Shown one piece after another: positions 40,436 to 48,451 of a stretch of DNA of 64,000 bases; the stretch's first letter is position 1; every line of letters starts with the position of its first letter. The notes beneath the pieces are model-generated. The model was not told the origin of the DNA. It searched no databases and saw only the letters and a program-made list of their open reading frames with translations. The DNA lies in the NCBI GenBank assembly GCA_036557885.1, contig DATBGS010000165.1, positions 281,974-345,973 of the forward strand, in the 5' to 3' direction. This stretch comes from DATBGS01 sp036557885. GTDB lineage: Bacteria; Chloroflexota; Ktedonobacteria; Ktedonobacterales; DATBGS01. The position numbers and the translations under genes are program-made.

Positions 40436-40918
40436 CTAAAACTTGTAGCCGAACTTGCGCAGCAGTTCTTTGCGGTGGGTCACGTCTTCTTCTGTTTCGA
40501 TGCCTTTGGTGCGCGCGCCATCAATCACGCCAATGACGCCGCGCCCCTGCTCTGTTTCGGCTACTATTACCTGCACCGGGTTGGCGGAGGCGCAGAAAAT
40601 GGTGCAGACCTCTGGCACATCGCGGATGGTACGCAGCACGTTGACCGGATAGGCGTTGCCCAGCAAGACCACAAAGACATGCCCGGCTGCCAGCGCCAGC
40701 GCGTTGGCTTTGGCCTGCTCCACCAGCGCGTCATCGGTGCCGCTGAAACGCACCAGCGCCGGGCCAGACGCCTCGCAAAATGCCAGGCCAAACTTGATGC
40801 CTGGCACCGTGTTGACCAGCGCCTCGTGGATGTCTTCAACTGTTTTAATGAAGTGCGACTGTCCCAGGATGACGTTTACGTCTTCCGGCTTTTGAATGGC
40901 AACGACATGCAGTTCCAT
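40436..40918 (-). CDS. adenosine-specific kinase (DUF355 family)
   Basis: 160 residues from ATG 40918, with AAGGAG upstream; the frame is open further to 40999 without similarity. Family pattern: VAIQKPEDVNVILGQSHFIK, EALVNTVPGIKFGLAFCEAS, ALVRFSGTDDALVEQAKANA, AGHVFVVLLGNAYPVNVL, VPEVCTIFCASANPVQVIVA and GRGVIGVIDG. An archaeal member was described as an adenosine-specific kinase; the biochemical role in bacteria is uncertain. It is a single gene flanked by the LSDAT-SLATT gene and a MITE relative. Confidence 0.85.
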   Translation of the reverse strand: MELHVVAIQKPEDVNVILGQSHFIKTVEDIHEALVNTVPGIKFGLAFCEASGPALVRFSGTDDALVEQAKANALALAAGHVFVVLLGNAYPVNVLRTIRDVPEVCTIFCASANPVQVIVAETEQGRGVIGVIDGARTKGIETEEDVTHRKELLRKFGYKF

Positions 40919-41132
40919 TGCTTTGCTCCTTGTATTCCACGTTTCCCCATGCTCTTTGCGCGTGGAGACGACATAGCGCCCGCTGGAAGCAGGCCACATT
41001 ATAGCACACGCCTCGCCCAGAAGCGGGATGGCGGTTAAAGCCGCCAGCTAGCCTTGCGCACGCTCATCAAGCGCGGTACACTGTGATACACTGGCAAGGG
41101 CACACCATCTATCTAACGGTTTTAGGATAACG

Positions 41133-41453
41133 ATGCTACGCTTTGAGGATTGGACTGGCTTACACGGCGGCAACACGCGCATTGGCCTGCAACGCAGCGA
41201 GCGCGTGGTAAAAGTCTATGCGGAGAGCGAGGCGGAACTTGCCGAGTGGGGCCGTCGGCATGGGCTGAAGGCGGAGTGGATGGACCGACGACGGCCAGAG
41301 GCGCCGCATTATGATCTGTTTCGAGATGGGCTGCGGCTGGTGCCACCAGACACTCCTGTGCTGACGCCCGATGAAGTGCGGGCGCGGGTGCGGGCCGAGC
41401 GCGAGGCTCGGCAGGGCAAGCCGCTGCTGAAAGTGCGCAAGCCGCCCAGATAA
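41133..41453 (+). CDS. small basic protein, possibly DUF4031-like
   Basis: 106 residues. No firm match. The segment ELAEWGRRHGLKAEWMDRRR followed by HYDLFRDGLRLVPPDTPVLT and PDEVRARVRAERE resembles the DUF4031 pattern (a short protein with a HYD motif and a basic helix), but the N-terminus differs. No Cys, no membrane segment. It starts after AGGATAACG and lies between the DUF355 gene and a convergent Hsp20 gene. Confidence 0.6.
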   Translation: MLRFEDWTGLHGGNTRIGLQRSERVVKVYAESEAELAEWGRRHGLKAEWMDRRRPEAPHYDLFRDGLRLVPPDTPVLTPDEVRARVRAEREARQGKPLLKVRKPPR

Positions 41454-41465
41454 CCTGCCTGCTGA

Positions 41466-41930
41466 TTACTCCTGGCCCAGTCCCGTGCCGTGTTCCACCG
41501 TCAATTTCCGCGAAGGTGGCGGCGGAGCCTTGGGAACCGTCACCGTCAGCACGTTATTTTCCAGCACGGCCTGCGCCTCCTCAATATCGCCGCGCCCAGG
41601 CAGCGTGACGGTGCGAAAGAAGCGTTCTATTGTGCGCTCCAGCCTGGTACAACCTTCCAGGCGGGTGTTGCGCTCGTGGGTAAACTCGGCCCGAATGGAT
41701 ACCTGATCGCTGCGCACCGTCACCTCGATTTGTTCTGGCTCGGCCCCTGGCAGCCCCGTTTTGATGAGATAGTTGCGATCTGTTTGATAGAGTGTGGTGG
41801 AGGTCAGCGTGTCGCCGTCCTCGGTGAGCGTTTCCAGCGGTTGCGCAAAAGTTTCATCCAGCAATTTGTCAATCGCCTGGCGCAGCGTCGTGAGCGTTTC
41901 TCCCGGCTGCCAGCGAATCAATGATTCCAT
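41466..41930 (-). CDS. Hsp20-family small heat-shock protein
   Basis: 154 residues. Alpha-crystallin features: YLIKTGLPGAEPEQIEVTVR, DQVSIRAEFT, CTRLERTIERFFRTVTLPG, DIEEAQAVLENNVLTVTVPK. The C-terminal RKLTVEHG is in place of the usual IXI motif. It forms an ATP-independent chaperone oligomer in the cytoplasm. It is distinct in sequence from the Hsp20 at 24947, so they are not recent duplicates. Confidence 0.87.
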   Translation of the reverse strand: MESLIRWQPGETLTTLRQAIDKLLDETFAQPLETLTEDGDTLTSTTLYQTDRNYLIKTGLPGAEPEQIEVTVRSDQVSIRAEFTHERNTRLEGCTRLERTIERFFRTVTLPGRGDIEEAQAVLENNVLTVTVPKAPPPPSRKLTVEHGTGLGQE

Positions 41931-42076
41931 AGCAGTGCTCTTTCTTTCCAGCCAGGCCGCACACCGTTTTGACTACGAAGGTTAGACCACCCCTGAAGCA
42001 GCCTGGGCTACTTGTTATTGTGTACCATGCAAGAGCAGTGCCATTACCGCAGCAAACGCTTCTTTTCACCACTTGA

Positions 42077-42142
42077 GCGCAAAATGGGTAGTCTTGCGCA
42101 TGTCTGAATGCTTTCTAGCAGGTACACTTTCCTTGTGTAAAT
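42077..42142 (+). promoter_or_regulatory. operator module, first copy
   Basis: A 26-bp block (42077-42102) beginning GCGCAAAATGGGTAG and ending TTGCGCATG contains the dyad GCGCAA/TTGCGC. About 20 bp later TACAC (42123-42127) and GTGTA (42135-42139) form a second dyad, followed by AAT. The same module occurs at 42749-42815 upstream of the next gene. It ends 64 bp before the start of the unknown gene at 42207. Confidence 0.7.
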
Positions 42143-42206
42143 AATCTTGGCGGTCCCCTGACGCGCAGGGGCGAACGCCACCAGAGGTACGGCATAAGGA
42201 GCCAAT

Positions 42207-42737
42207 ATGACCTGTTATCGCATTGCTATCCAAACCAACCAATCACCATCCTGGCGATGGCTGACCACGCCCCTGAACTCGCTCCAGGCGGTGTTCCATT
42301 TCCTCCAAAGGTATCATTCTCCCTCACAGATGGGCTGGCGCATCTTCTCTGGGCCTTCTGCTGAGGCGCTGGAAGAGATGCTGGCCGCTGAGCAAGAGGG
42401 CAACGTGTTGTTCTCTGTGACGCCAGAGCACCTCCTGGGCAGGCCACAGCCACGCGCGCTGGAGGTGCGCGAGGAAATAGAGGCAGCGCTCGCCCAGGCA
42501 CGCCAGCGGGCGCAGGTGCAAGCCGTCTCTGCCAACGCGCAGCGGACGCCCAAAACTTCAGGGACACTTCCGGCATTGGGCGGGACTAGCCCGCTCGATC
42601 AGCGGCGGCTGGAATTGGAGTTGGGCGCGGGCGGCGACCACGACACGCCCTATGTGTTCGCTTTCCCGCGCACCCTACCAGAGATTCGCGCCTGGCTCCA
42701 GTTGCAGGCCGGGCGCAACGATGAGCGGTGGGGCTAA
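42207..42737 (+). CDS. unknown protein under the duplicated operator
   Basis: 176 residues, start preceded by ATAAGGAGCCAAT. No family recognised. N-terminal half is mixed alpha/beta (MTCYRIAIQTNQSPSWRWLT, SLQAVFHFLQRYHSPSQMGW, PSAEALEEMLAAEQEGNVLF); then an Ala/Gln helix (EIEAALAQARQRAQVQ), a flexible Thr/Pro/Gly linker and a C-terminal segment YVFAFPRTLPEIRAWLQLQA. No signal peptide or membrane helix. It shares its 5' control module with the methyltransferase gene downstream, so both probably respond to the same signal. Confidence 0.6.
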   Translation: MTCYRIAIQTNQSPSWRWLTTPLNSLQAVFHFLQRYHSPSQMGWRIFSGPSAEALEEMLAAEQEGNVLFSVTPEHLLGRPQPRALEVREEIEAALAQARQRAQVQAVSANAQRTPKTSGTLPALGGTSPLDQRRLELELGAGGDHDTPYVFAFPRTLPEIRAWLQLQAGRNDERWG

Positions 42738-42748
42738 CGAGCACGTAT

Positions 42749-42815
42749 GCGCAAAATGGGTAGTCTTGCGCATGCGGCTTTCCTGATCTCCAGATACATT
42801 TGCCTTTGTGTAAAT
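42749..42815 (+). promoter_or_regulatory. operator module, second copy
   Basis: The 26-bp block at 42749-42774 is identical to 42077-42102, and the following TACATTTGCCTTTGTGTAAAT-type dyad is at the same distance as in the first copy (total 67 versus 66 bp). It precedes the methyltransferase gene by about 106 bp. Confidence 0.7.
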
Positions 42816-42920
42816 GAGTTCTTACAGGACGTGTTTTAAAGTTTTCTTGCCGGAACATATCGGAAAAATCATGGCTGAAGCTACTATGAGAACTTTATCT
42901 ACCAACGAAATAAGGAGCGA

Positions 42921-43760
42921 ATGAACATGGTACCAAAACAAGCAACAGAAAAGTATCTCCTGGGGCATGCGCCGAAAGAAGTCCAGCGCTTACTGAATCA
43001 GGGCCAGGCGCTCAACCCGTTCACGCGGCAAGTGCTTGTGGAGGCGGGTATCACCGCCGGGATGAAGGTATTGGATTTGGGCTGCGGGCCTGGCGATGTC
43101 AGCCTGATTGCCGCCGAACTGGTGGGCGAGACAGGCAGCGTGCTGGGGGTGGATGCCAGGGCGAGTGTGTTGGAAGTGGCCCAGGCGCGGGCGCAAGCTG
43201 CCGGGTTCAAGCACGTTTCCTTTGTTGCCAAAAATATTGGCGACCTGGAACTGGACCAGGAGTATGATGCTATTGTTGGCCGACTGATCTTGCAGTACCT
43301 GCCTGAACGGGTACGCATCCTGCGCAAGCTGACACAGCACCTGCGCCCAGGCGGAGTGGTGGCTTTTCAGGAGTATGATCTCGCTCCAGAGAACAAACTC
43401 TTCTACCCTTCCTTTCCGCTTGCAGAGCGAACATGGGCCTTGCTCGTAGAGGCATTTCAACGCGGGGGAGCGGAGCCACGTATAGGCATGAAGGTCACCG
43501 GCGCGTTTCTGGAGGCGGGGCTGCCTGTCCCATACCTCCGCTGCGATACCGCCATTGGCTTTGGGCCAGAGTGGGTCGGCTACGATGTATTTGCAGACGT
43601 GATGCGCGCGGTGCTGCCGCTGCTTGTGAAGCAGGGCGTGGTGACGGCTGAGGAGGTTGATATTGACACGCTGGCTGATCGCTTGCGCGAGGAGAATGTT
43701 CGCCAGCAAGGAGTCGGGCGATTCCCCGCGCTTATCTCTGCCTGGGTGCGCAAGGAGTAA
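42921..43760 (+). CDS. class I SAM-dependent methyltransferase
   Basis: 279 residues; ATG 42921 or the in-frame ATG at 42927, the latter having the better distance to AAGGAG. The SAM-binding motif VLDLGCGPGDVSLIAAELV (about 49-67), GSVLGVDARASVLEVA, a post-I Asp, and FVAKNIGDLELDQEYDAIVG with RILRKLTQHLRPGGVVAFQEYD are of the UbiE/Methyltransf_11 type. The C-terminal segment is variable and should hold the substrate site; the substrate is unknown. Shares an operator module with the gene at 42207. Confidence 0.88.
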   Translation: MNMVPKQATEKYLLGHAPKEVQRLLNQGQALNPFTRQVLVEAGITAGMKVLDLGCGPGDVSLIAAELVGETGSVLGVDARASVLEVAQARAQAAGFKHVSFVAKNIGDLELDQEYDAIVGRLILQYLPERVRILRKLTQHLRPGGVVAFQEYDLAPENKLFYPSFPLAERTWALLVEAFQRGGAEPRIGMKVTGAFLEAGLPVPYLRCDTAIGFGPEWVGYDVFADVMRAVLPLLVKQGVVTAEEVDIDTLADRLREENVRQQGVGRFPALISAWVRKE

Positions 43761-43763
43761 CTG

Positions 43764-43800
43764 ATGGGGCCGTCCCCGCCAGGGTCGGCGGGGCTACGAG
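43764..43800. repeat. palindromic repeat copy
   Basis: GGGGCCGTCCCCGCCAGGGT plus CGGCGGGGCTACGAGC, between convergent methyltransferase and amylase-family genes. Confidence 0.7.
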
Positions 43801-43801
43801 C

Positions 43802-45664
43802 TTACTCTGCTCTCCAGATTTGCGCGCCCAACGCTGGGAGACTTACCAGCGACAGCATTCCGCCTGTTATCGTTGCTTCGGCGCCGCTCTGGACTTCGCG
43901 CAGCCGGACGCCATCGGCCAGCCCCGCGTGGCGGATGGGCAGCGCCTTCAGGCCGTCTTGCGCTCGTCTGGCAACAACGAGCAGGCGTTCCTCTGGGGCT
44001 TCGCGCAGAAAAGCGATGGTTTCGCCGGTTGCGTGCAGCATCTGGAAGCCGCCCCAGCGCAGCGCAGGCGAGGTGCGCCGCAGGCGAATCATCTGCTGAT
44101 ACCAGGCGCGCAGGTCCAGGTTCCATTCGCGCTGGTCCCAGGGCATGCAGCGCCGGTTATCGGGGTCGCCGCCGCCGGGCAAGCCAATCTCATCGCCATA
44201 ATAGACACAGGGCACGCCAGGATAGGTGAAGAGCAGCGTGGCTGCCACACGCAGGCGCGTTTCATCGCCGCCAAGCACCGTCAGGGCGCGGGCAGTGTCG
44301 TGGCTGCCGAGCAAGTGAAACTGCTGCGCGGCAATCTGCCAGGGAATGGCGGCGCGAAACGCGGTCCACTGCGCCGCCAGCGCCTCGGTGGGCAGGGGAT
44401 GCGGGTCGGCCCAACTGCGGTTATACATGGTGGCCGGGTCTTTGCTCGCCAGCCAGTGCACCAGCGGCAGCGAAAAGCCGCGATAGTTCATCGTGGCGTC
44501 CAGTTCATCCCCCTGGAGCGCGGGCGTGCCATCATAAAAGTTTTCGCCCAGCAGATAGGCGTCGTGGCGCTCGGCTTTGATGGCCCGGCGCATCCCGCGC
44601 ACGACTTTATGTCCAAGCTGGCTTTCACCCTGACGCCCCAGCATATTTGCCACATCCATACGCCAACCATCTATGGCATAGGGTGGACGCATCCAATGGC
44701 GCATCACCGCGTCTTCGCCCGCATACACGCGCTCGCGCAGCTTTTGGCTGCGATAATTGAGCTTGGGCAGGCTCTTGACACCCAGCCAGCAATAGTAATC
44801 ATGCTGGCGGTCTTTGCCAAAGGTGAAGAACTCGGCCTCGTCGCTGGTGGGGTCGGCCTGCGCCTTGAGGAACCAGTGATGCGTCGCGCCGCAGTGGTTG
44901 GGCACAATATCCAGCATCAGGCGCATGCCGCGCTGGGTCAATGCCTGGCGCAGGGCTGCCAGCGCCGCGTTCCCGCCAAAGTGCGGGTCTACCTGCATAT
45001 AATCCGCAACATCGTATTTATGATTACTTGGAGCCGTGAAGATGGGCGTGAGGTAGAGCGCGGTGACGCCCAGGTCTTGCAAGTAATCCAGCTTCTGAGT
45101 GATGCCCTGGAGGTCGCCGCCAAAGAACTCAATGCCGCCAGAATCGCTGTGTGGGCGCGGGCGTTCGCCCCAGGCGCGGGCCACTGTGGAGCGGCCATAG
45201 GCGGAGTATTCGTCGGTGCGGACATTGTTGGCCGGGTCGCCGTCGGCAAAGCGATCAGGAAATATCTCATAAAAGACCGTATCTTGCGCCCACGCGGGCG
45301 CCTGATAGTTCGCCAGCAGCACAAAGTCGCTGGCGTCCGTTGGCGTGTGGCGCAGCATGCCAGCCGCCGTCAGCCACCAGCCGCCGTCAGGAGTCATCAG
45401 CCAGAAGCGATAGTTGGTGCGTGGCATCGCCAGAGGGAGCGTTGCCTCCCACCAGCGACAGGTGGCGTCTTCGCCCGCCGGGTGCATGCTGGTGTGCGCC
45501 TGCTCGCCGTCGGGAGTGGTGCGCACAAAGGCGCGCTCGATGGGCGCCTCCAGCCCGGCACGCAGCCGCAAGGTAACGTTCTCCCCAAGATACAGATGGC
45601 TCGCTACGACATAGCGCGGCGAGCCATCATGATGGACGCTCTGCGTCCAAGATAGTTCCGGCAT
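43802..45664 (-). CDS. GH13 alpha-amylase-family glycosidase (cyclomaltodextrinase / MalZ-like)
   Basis: 620 residues from ATG 45664, which follows GGAGGGAAGG. An N-terminal beta-sandwich precedes the GH13 barrel: LYLTPIF, MLDIVPNHCGATHHWF (region I), GWRMDVANMLG (region II; Asp nucleophile), LLGENFYDG (region III; Glu) and LLGSHDTARAL (region IV; Asp). The extra N-domain and EIFPDRFADGDPANN motif are typical of cyclomaltodextrinase, neopullulanase or maltodextrin glucosidase. No signal peptide, so it acts on imported maltodextrins or on glycogen fragments in the cytoplasm. Confidence 0.93.
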   Translation of the reverse strand: MPELSWTQSVHHDGSPRYVVASHLYLGENVTLRLRAGLEAPIERAFVRTTPDGEQAHTSMHPAGEDATCRWWEATLPLAMPRTNYRFWLMTPDGGWWLTAAGMLRHTPTDASDFVLLANYQAPAWAQDTVFYEIFPDRFADGDPANNVRTDEYSAYGRSTVARAWGERPRPHSDSGGIEFFGGDLQGITQKLDYLQDLGVTALYLTPIFTAPSNHKYDVADYMQVDPHFGGNAALAALRQALTQRGMRLMLDIVPNHCGATHHWFLKAQADPTSDEAEFFTFGKDRQHDYYCWLGVKSLPKLNYRSQKLRERVYAGEDAVMRHWMRPPYAIDGWRMDVANMLGRQGESQLGHKVVRGMRRAIKAERHDAYLLGENFYDGTPALQGDELDATMNYRGFSLPLVHWLASKDPATMYNRSWADPHPLPTEALAAQWTAFRAAIPWQIAAQQFHLLGSHDTARALTVLGGDETRLRVAATLLFTYPGVPCVYYGDEIGLPGGGDPDNRRCMPWDQREWNLDLRAWYQQMIRLRRTSPALRWGGFQMLHATGETIAFLREAPEERLLVVARRAQDGLKALPIRHAGLADGVRLREVQSGAEATITGGMLSLVSLPALGAQIWRAE

Positions 45665-45807
45665 CCTTCCCTCCAGGCTTTTCAAGTTTGTGGTGCCCTT
45701 GTTATATCACCTCCCAATGCAACCGATGCTGAAGCAGATGGCTCAAGTTGGGAAATCATGTTGACGAGGTAGGGGAAATATATCGTAGCGAAGAGAATTA
45801 CTCACTC

Positions 45808-45936
45808 GGTCAATTTGGTCAATTTGGTCAATTATCATCAACAAGAAGAAGAAGAACAGGCGTCTTCTTCTCCTCTTCTTCTTAGTAATTCATAGAGAGA
45901 GAGATAACAAAATTGACCAAATTGACCAAATTGACG
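45808..45936. repeat. inverted arrays of three 9-bp repeats
   Basis: Three GGTCAATTT units (45808-45834) face three AAATTGACC units (45910-45936), exact reverse complements except for the last base of each end unit. Between them is a purine/pyrimidine stem (GAAGAAGAAGAA; TCTTCTTCTCCTCTTCTTCTT). Matches the design of 6086-6288 with a different 9-mer. Confidence 0.8.
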
Positions 45937-45973
45937 GGTATAGAGGAAACAGCATCGCCCGAAGAAGCCGCTC

Positions 45974-46092
45974 CTTGTACCCCGGCGACCCTGCCGGGCA
46001 ATCCTCGCAAACACGAAGCGTTGTCGTCTGCCACGATTGCCCGGCAGGGACGCCGGGGCTACAAGCAGCAGGGTCGCCGGGGCTACAAACAC
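45974..46092. repeat. palindromic repeat cluster
   Basis: CTTGTACCCCGGCGACCCTG, GATTGCCCGGCAGGGACGCC plus GGGGCTACAAGC and AGGGTCGCCGGGGCTAC, between the amylase-family gene and the WD40 gene. Confidence 0.75.
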
Positions 46093-46100
46093 CTCGCTCC

Positions 46101-48119
46101 TTAATACCGCACGCGCCAGAGCTGCACTGTCTCGTCTTCGCTGGCAGAGGCGATGTGCTTGCCATCCGGCGCCCACGCCAGCGCCGTGACTGGCCCCGCG
46201 TGCCTGCGATAGACGGAGACTGTCCTGCCAGCACGCGCAATCCAGACGTGGACAACGCCGTCCTGTCCGGTGGTGGTTATCTGCCCGCTCTCGGCAGGCG
46301 ACCAGGCCACCGCCTTGACGACTTCGCCAAAGTGCCCGCGATAGACGAAGCTGCTGGCCCCGTTTGCCACTCTCCAGACCTGCGCCGTTCCATCCGCGCC
46401 AACGGAGGCGACCTGGCGTCCAGTAGGTGAACAGCACAACGCGGTGATCGCGTCTTTGTGGCCGTCGAAGGAGGCACGCTTCTGGCCGGTGGCGACCTCC
46501 CAGACATGCGCCTGGCCCTTTGCATCACCGGAGACGATCTGCTTTCCGCCGGGCAGCCAGCACAGCGCTGTCACCTGCCCCTGGTGGCCGTCGTAGGCGC
46601 GGGTGATGTTCTCTGTTGCTGCCTCCCATGTCTGCACGGTTCCATCCTGGCAGCCAAAGGCCAGCCTGGTGCCATCCGGCGACCACGCCAGCGCGGTGAT
46701 CTCGCCAGCCTGCCCCTGGATATGGGCCAGCGTCTCTTCGCCTTTTGCGGGATACACATGGATTTCGCCGGAGCTATCCGCCGAGGCGAGCGTCGTGTCA
46801 TCCGGCGACCAGGCCAGCGCAGTGACGGGCGAGGAATGCTCACGGTAGACGCGAAGGATTTCGCCGTCAAAGTGATCCCAGACATGCACCTGCCCATCTC
46901 GATCTGCTGAGGCCAGCATTCTTTCAACCGAGGACCAGACGACAGCCTGCACGCCTTTGGCATGCCCGCCATAGACATAGGTGGTGTCTTCCAGCACATA
47001 GGGCACCCAATCCTGCTTTTTGTCGGGCTGGCCGGGGATATGACGGGTTGGCGGCTCGCCCAGGTTGAAAAGCGCGCCATCCGCTGCCTGCAAAAAGAGC
47101 ATGGGCGCAGCCCACTGGAGGATTTGGGGCGTTTTCTCCTTGAGCGCGGTGCGGGCGACGGCCTGAGCTTCCTCCAGCGGTTTGCCCAGCGCGACCTGCC
47201 GGAAGAAGCTGGCAAGAAACACCTCCAGGCCGTTGCGCCCCAGCCCCTGCTTGGGCAAGGACAAGATTGCCGGAACCTTTTCGTCTCCCAGCCGGGCGGC
47301 GACGGTGGAGCAGGGGTCAAAAACATGCGCAACCACGAGTTGCAGCGATGGGTGGCTGGTGATGGCGTTGGCTAGCTCTTTTGTGCCGATTGGCTCTTTT
47401 GTGCCGTCGCTGTCCGCAGTGAGGATAGCCCCACGCGAGGCATCGTTGGGCTGGATGAGATAGAGCACATCCCAGACGCCATGCTGAAGCGCCTGCTCAA
47501 GCTGTTCCAGCGAGGAGCCAGGCACCCAGGTAATGTCTATCAGGCCCGCCGCCTTGAGCGAGGCCAGCGTCTTTTCCAATTGCCGCTGCTCAATGACCGC
47601 CTCTTCGGTGCGGCCCAGCCTGCTGTCAATCAGCCCAAGGATGTTCAGCGGATAGGAGCGCTCTGGCCTCGGCGCGGGCGGCAGCACAAGCTGCGAGCGC
47701 ACCATCGGCTTTTTTTCGGAATACGCGAAGTGCTCGAAGTGCTGCCAGTCTTTCAGAATGCCCCAGGGGAAAAAGGTGAGTTCCGGCGTTTTGATGTGAA
47801 GCCGCACGCGCATGCCCATGTGTCGGCGGCTGGCATGGGTGGAGGTGTCAGTATAGAGCTTGCGCGCGCCTTTGGCGTCAATAATCGAGCGGAACATGGA
47901 GCCGCCAAACTCATCTTCATAGATGCCAAGGGGCAGGCGATCTTCATGGGGCAGCATGGGCGTGTAGAGGTTCCAGAGGGCGCGGCCCATCTCCTCCATC
48001 GTTTCCGGCTTGCCAAGCTGGATGGTTGCCTGCGTCTCACCCAGCTTGGAGTGCATTTTCATCTCGTACTTGTCCCCTTTGAGATGGGCAAGCTCTATGT
48101 TTAGATCAACGTATTGCAT
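46101..48119 (-). CDS. CHAT-like protease domain fused to WD40 propeller
   Basis: 672 residues from ATG 48119, 4 nt after GAAGGAG. Residues about 1-370 resemble the caspase-like CHAT fold: LNILGLIDSRLG-type start, LEQALQHGVWDVLYLIQPND where the catalytic His normally sits in a HGHG-like motif, and LQLVVAHVFDPCSTVAARLG where the Cys normally sits, then FFRQVALGKPLEEAQAVART. The Cys is retained (DPCS), but the His motif is replaced (LIQPND), so protease activity is doubtful. Residues about 385-672 form seven WD40 repeats. It is divergent from the TIR-WD40 gene. Confidence 0.7.
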   Translation of the reverse strand: MQYVDLNIELAHLKGDKYEMKMHSKLGETQATIQLGKPETMEEMGRALWNLYTPMLPHEDRLPLGIYEDEFGGSMFRSIIDAKGARKLYTDTSTHASRRHMGMRVRLHIKTPELTFFPWGILKDWQHFEHFAYSEKKPMVRSQLVLPPAPRPERSYPLNILGLIDSRLGRTEEAVIEQRQLEKTLASLKAAGLIDITWVPGSSLEQLEQALQHGVWDVLYLIQPNDASRGAILTADSDGTKEPIGTKELANAITSHPSLQLVVAHVFDPCSTVAARLGDEKVPAILSLPKQGLGRNGLEVFLASFFRQVALGKPLEEAQAVARTALKEKTPQILQWAAPMLFLQAADGALFNLGEPPTRHIPGQPDKKQDWVPYVLEDTTYVYGGHAKGVQAVVWSSVERMLASADRDGQVHVWDHFDGEILRVYREHSSPVTALAWSPDDTTLASADSSGEIHVYPAKGEETLAHIQGQAGEITALAWSPDGTRLAFGCQDGTVQTWEAATENITRAYDGHQGQVTALCWLPGGKQIVSGDAKGQAHVWEVATGQKRASFDGHKDAITALCCSPTGRQVASVGADGTAQVWRVANGASSFVYRGHFGEVVKAVAWSPAESGQITTTGQDGVVHVWIARAGRTVSVYRRHAGPVTALAWAPDGKHIASASEDETVQLWRVRY

Positions 48120-48451
48120 GAGTCTCCTTCGTTTCTGCCTACAACGCCTGACGACACAGGACGTTTGCTTAAAGGGTAAACTGCTGTGAGGGTCGCGCAT
48201 ACGCGAATCTGCCAAACCAGGGGTTATCGGGAACTTCCTGCTCATAAAACCAGGAAAGTCCGGGGCAGATGCCGATTGGTGCCAGTCGGGGCTTCACGTC
48301 CTGCACTGGCACAAGAGAGGGCTATTACAGTTATATCACATTTTGGCTGATGAGTGGCAGGCGGTTGACAGCGAACGCATGCCTTTCTACAATACGCTCG
48401 AACGGGCAAAGAGCAGCAAGCGGCAGGAACGATCAGAAGGATGGGTGAGGG
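48120..48451. other. divergent intergenic region between WD40 genes
   Basis: 332 bp without a supported gene. It must hold promoters for both the CHAT-like-WD40 and TIR-WD40 genes. The one clear structure is an 8-bp dyad, GTGCCAGT (48279-48286) and ACTGGCAC (48305-48312). No dispersed palindromic repeat is present, unusual for this window. Confidence 0.55.

Larger units (their letters stand above)
45665..46100. other. gap with inverted 9-bp arrays and palindromic repeats
   Basis: 436 bp. Contains the 9-bp inverted-array element (45808-45936) and repeat units at about 45974-46092. A short open frame at 45913-46104 encodes TGIEETASPEEAAP, similar to TGVEKTAPPEEAPP in the replication ATPase (about 6319-6360), so this may be the relic of a related gene. 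Confidence 0.6.

Noticed and set aside
43820..45655. 611-residue open frame antisense to the GH13 enzyme
   Set aside because: The opposite strand has all GH13 motifs; this frame has none and no ribosome site.
45838..46437. 199-residue leftward frame across the repeat region
   Set aside because: It overlaps the WD40 gene in another frame and is composed of repeat-encoded peptides.
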